Source: Mermis nigrescens
Taxonomy: Eukaryota > Nematoda > Enoplea > Mermithida > Mermithidae
Reading direction: 5' to 3'
Assembly (NCBI GenBank): GCA_036768485.1
Contig: JAVLUZ010000754.1
Span: forward strand, 1-64,000
DNA length: 64,000 bases
How positions within the stretch are numbered: the first letter of the stretch is position 1; the number at the start of each line of letters is the position of its first letter. This document shows, one piece after another, positions 61,295 to 64,000 of this stretch. A model generated the notes under the pieces. It was not told the origin of the DNA. It was given only the letters and a program-made list of their open reading frames with translations, and made no database searches. The position numbers were made by a program, and so were the translations under genes.

Positions 61295-62100
61295 GGCGCG
61301 AAGCGCCAGAAAATTTTGAAATTTTAGTCTCTCTAAATCATTTTTGCATTACAAAAACTGTGCAGAAGGTAAGAATTTTCAATCGTAGTGGAGTTCTAGG
61401 ACCAGATTATCAATAAAAATACTGAAATTGGCGCCGCGCGGCTTAAACATTAATAACAAGTAAGAATTAAATCAATTCGGCGCTAAGCGCCGAAAATTTT
61501 TTGTACTTTCGCCTTTCTAAAAAGCATTTTTGCATTACAAAAACTAACCGAATCTGTGCAGAAGATGAGGATTTTCAATCGTAGTAAAGTTCTAGATCAA
61601 ATTGTCGATAAAAATGCTGCGATTGATGCGGAGCAGCTTAAAGATTAATAACAAGTAAGAATTAAATCAATTCGGCGCTAAGCGCCGAAAAATTTTGTTA
61701 CTTTCGCCTCTCTAAAACGCATTTTCGCATAATCCGTGCAGAAGATAAGGATTTTCAATCGTAGTAAAGTTCTAGATCAAATTGTCGATAAAAATGCTGC
61801 AATTGACGCGGCGCAGCTTAAAGATTAATAACAAGTAAGAATTAATTGATTCGGCGCAAAGCTGTCGAAAAATTTTTGTAGTTTTGCCTCTCTAAAACGC
61901 ATTTTTGCATTACAAAAACTAACTGAATCCGTGCAGAAGATAAGGATTTTCAATCGTATTGAAGTTCTAGACCAAATTGTCGATAAAAATGCTGCAATTG
62001 ACGCGGTGCGGCTTGAAGATTAATAATAAGTAAAAATTAAATCAATTCGGCACGAAGCGCCAAAAAATTTTTGAAGTTTTAACTCTCTAAAACGCATTTT
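61295..62100 (+). repeat. ~188-bp tandem array with a GCGC hairpin
   Basis: Four and a bit units. The hairpin block (CGGCGCTAAGCGCCGAAAAT type) recurs at about 61299, 61478, 61674, 61853 and 62047, spaced 180-195 bp. Each unit also has GTGCAGAAGATAAGGATTTTC and TCGATAAAAATGCTG blocks. The same hairpin occurs in several MITE families elsewhere in the window. Confidence 0.8.
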
Positions 62101-62118
62101 CAAGATGACAAAATTTTC

Positions 62119-62297
62119 TACAAATGCCAACCAAGCCCAAAAATTTTTCCATTTCCCAAAATTTTGGTTGACAAATAGACCAAAAGTGGAAAAAACGGTG
62201 GTTGCCATTGCCAAGCACCGTTTTTTCCAGTTTTTTGGTCTATTTGTCAACCAAAATTTTGTGAAATGGAAAAAATTTTTGGGCTTGGTTGGTATTT
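62119..62297. repeat. Long inverted repeat (hairpin), ~85-bp arms
   Basis: ATGCCAACCAAGCCCAAAAA at the left pairs with TTTTTGGGCTTGGTTGGTAT at the right. The arms continue through TTGGTTGACAAATAGACCAA and meet around a short GCCATTGCCAAG loop near 62207. No flanking duplication was found. Confidence 0.8.
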
Positions 62298-62374
62298 AGG
62301 GAAAATCTTTGTAATGTTAGAATTAGGGATCGATCGGAGCTCCGGAGGCCGGAGGTTTTTTGAACCGAATCATT

Positions 62375-64000
62375 CAATAATAATAATATTTTTTTAGCAA
62401 TTACTGCCGTAGAAAATGCAATATAAATTACATGAAAAAGGATATAATAAAAGATAATGTCGAAAGAACGAAAGAAAGTTTATCAGCATGGCATAGTAAT
62501 GGCTGAGACATACAGGCGGATCGCGCTCACGTACACCCCTTTAGAAACTCATCTAAACAAAGTTTAGAAATCAAACCCTTAAACCGTTTAAAACATTTAC
62601 AATCAACAATATTTTGGGGCAGAGTATTCCAGATTCTAGCCGTCCTGTTTGCAAAGTCGTTTTTCCTACAGTCCAAATGAAATTTGTGGATATAAAGCTT
62701 TATATCACTTACCGATCTGGTACCCCTTTCAGGTGCGAGTTCGAAAAAGTCTTCAAAGGAAAGTAACTGTCTCTTGATTATTCTGAAAGCAAAAGTGAGA
62801 TCAAAATGAATACACCGAGTTTCGAGTCTTTCAAGATTTAACAAACCCAACCGCTCATTGTAAGACAAGTCACCTTGTTGCCATAGTATTCTTTTTGTAA
62901 ATTTACGCTGAACTTTTTCAATACAGTTAATATCTTCAATCAAATAAGGGTTCCAAACCACAGAGCTATACTCCAAAATGGGTCTTACATAGACTTTAAA
63001 AGCTTTTACCATTAATTCAATATTTTTTGAGACGAAGCTTTTCTGGATCAGTGATGCAACTCGAGAAGCTTTAGACGCAGTGTTCACACAATGAATGCTA
63101 GAAGATAGGTCATCATTAATATACACTCCCAAATCCTTAATGGATCCTTCAGAAACAATTAAATCTTGAAAACCCAGTTTGTAGTTGTTTCTAGGATTCC
63201 CACACCCCAAATACAACGTTGCACATTTACCATAACTTATTTGCAACTGCCATTTTTCGGTCCATGCGTGTAATGAATCCAGATCCGATTGTAAGAGATC
63301 AGCATTACATGAAACATTAAAAATTTTTGCATCATCAGCAAACAACATAATATCACTATGTTCAATACGATCAACTAAATCATTTATAAACACTAAAAAC
63401 AATGTAGGCCCTAACACACTGCCTTGAGGGACACCGCTAATTACCGGTTGTGGGTTTGAGAAACAACTATTTATCTTCACCTTTTGTGATCTTCCCGCTA
63501 AAAATGATGTAATCCAGCTTAACAGTGTACCCGAAACTCCCAAGGATTTAAGTTTTAACAAAAGTTTTGAATGAACAACAGAATCGAAGGCTTTACAGAA
63601 ATCAATATAAATAATGTCCATCGGAACGTGATTGTCTAAACTTTTAGTCCACATGTTTTTACACTTTAGCAGCTGAGATGAACAAGACTTGTTCTTTAAA
63701 AACCCAAATTGTTGTTGATTTATCAGACCAGTTCTGTCAAAATAGTCGATGATGGTATTATTAATTATTGACTCCATAACTTTACATAAAACGCAACAAA
63801 GAGATATAGGCCTATAATTTTCGACTGAGTGGGGGTCCCCTTTTTTAAAAATGGGTGTAACCAGTGCTTCTAACCATAAAGTGGGAGCCTGCCAGTCCGA
63901 TATGAAACTTCGAAAATGCTTGAAAGTGGTTCAATTAGGACAATTTTAATCTGTTTCAAAAAGTAAGCTGAAAGCCCATCGGGACCAACTGAGTGAGTGG
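62375..64000 (-). mobile_element. Jockey/CR1-type non-LTR retrotransposon, 3' part
   Basis: Minus-strand element whose 5' part lies beyond the window end. A short (TTA)n run at about 62375-62386 may be its 3' microsatellite tail, about 140 bp after the ORF stop. The body is the reverse transcriptase ORF at 62527-64000. Confidence 0.75.
62527..64000 (-). pseudogene. Reverse transcriptase (ORF2) of a Jockey/CR1-type element, partial
   Basis: Continuous frame from about 63910 to the stop at 62527, preceded by a GPDGLSAYFLKQ-type stretch in another frame. A single frameshift near 63906-63914 separates them. RT motifs are in order: PIFKKGD, N-RPISLC, QFGFLKNKSC, DIIYIDFCKAFDSV (catalytic Asp), GVPQGSVLGP and LFADDAKIF (catalytic Asp pair). 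A C-terminal YVRPILEYSSVVWNP and WNTLPQNIV region follows. It copies its RNA at a nicked target site. Apart from the frameshift it is well preserved, suggesting fairly recent activity. Confidence 0.85.

Overview
The window looks like a repeat-rich, AT-rich animal genome, most probably a nematode. Two host genes support this: a secreted transthyretin-like (TTL) protein gene (19273-21484) and an insulin-like peptide gene (50296-54271). Both are cut by long introns full of small DNA transposons. No prokaryotic features, rRNA or tRNA genes were recognised. There is one 100-base assembly gap (14723-14822). Everything was read by eye; no database search was run.

Layout. 1-6.5 kb: two copies of a composite repeat made of a ~177-bp-period array rich in GTGTAAA/TTTACAC, plus a ~200-bp dispersed repeat (Rep-B). 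7-18.6 kb: nested miniature hAT-type elements, a fold-back mariner relic, and a 2.2-kb hAT-like element with an exact 8-bp target duplication. 19-21.5 kb: the TTL gene. 24.5-26.5 kb: a third, inverted copy of the array. 26520-42971: a 16.45-kb Polinton/Maverick element with an exact 6-bp target duplication (GTTATA). It is almost entirely a giant inverted repeat: both ends are the polymerase-side end, and the two arms carry head-to-head, intron-rich, protein-primed type B DNA polymerase genes, both broken. No integrase, ATPase, protease or capsid gene was seen. 43-46 kb: Rep-B copies and two inverted 15-bp minisatellites. 47.2-48.4 kb: a PIF/Harbinger element with a decayed transposase. 48.6-54.3 kb: hAT-like MITEs around and inside the insulin-like gene; one landed exactly on its 5' splice site. 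55-62.3 kb: nested MITEs, a hAT-like element holding a retrotransposon fragment, a ~188-bp tandem array with a GCGC hairpin, and a long hairpin. 62.4-64 kb: the 3' part of a Jockey/CR1-type non-LTR retrotransposon on the minus strand.

The main observation is the palindromic Polinton. Its outer ends are integration-competent in form (5'-AG...CT-3', perfect 6-bp duplication), so a left-left molecule appears to have been integrated as such. This resembles the snap-back defective genomes known from protein-primed linear replicons. The arms are diverged, partly at synonymous sites only, which argues against an assembly artefact.
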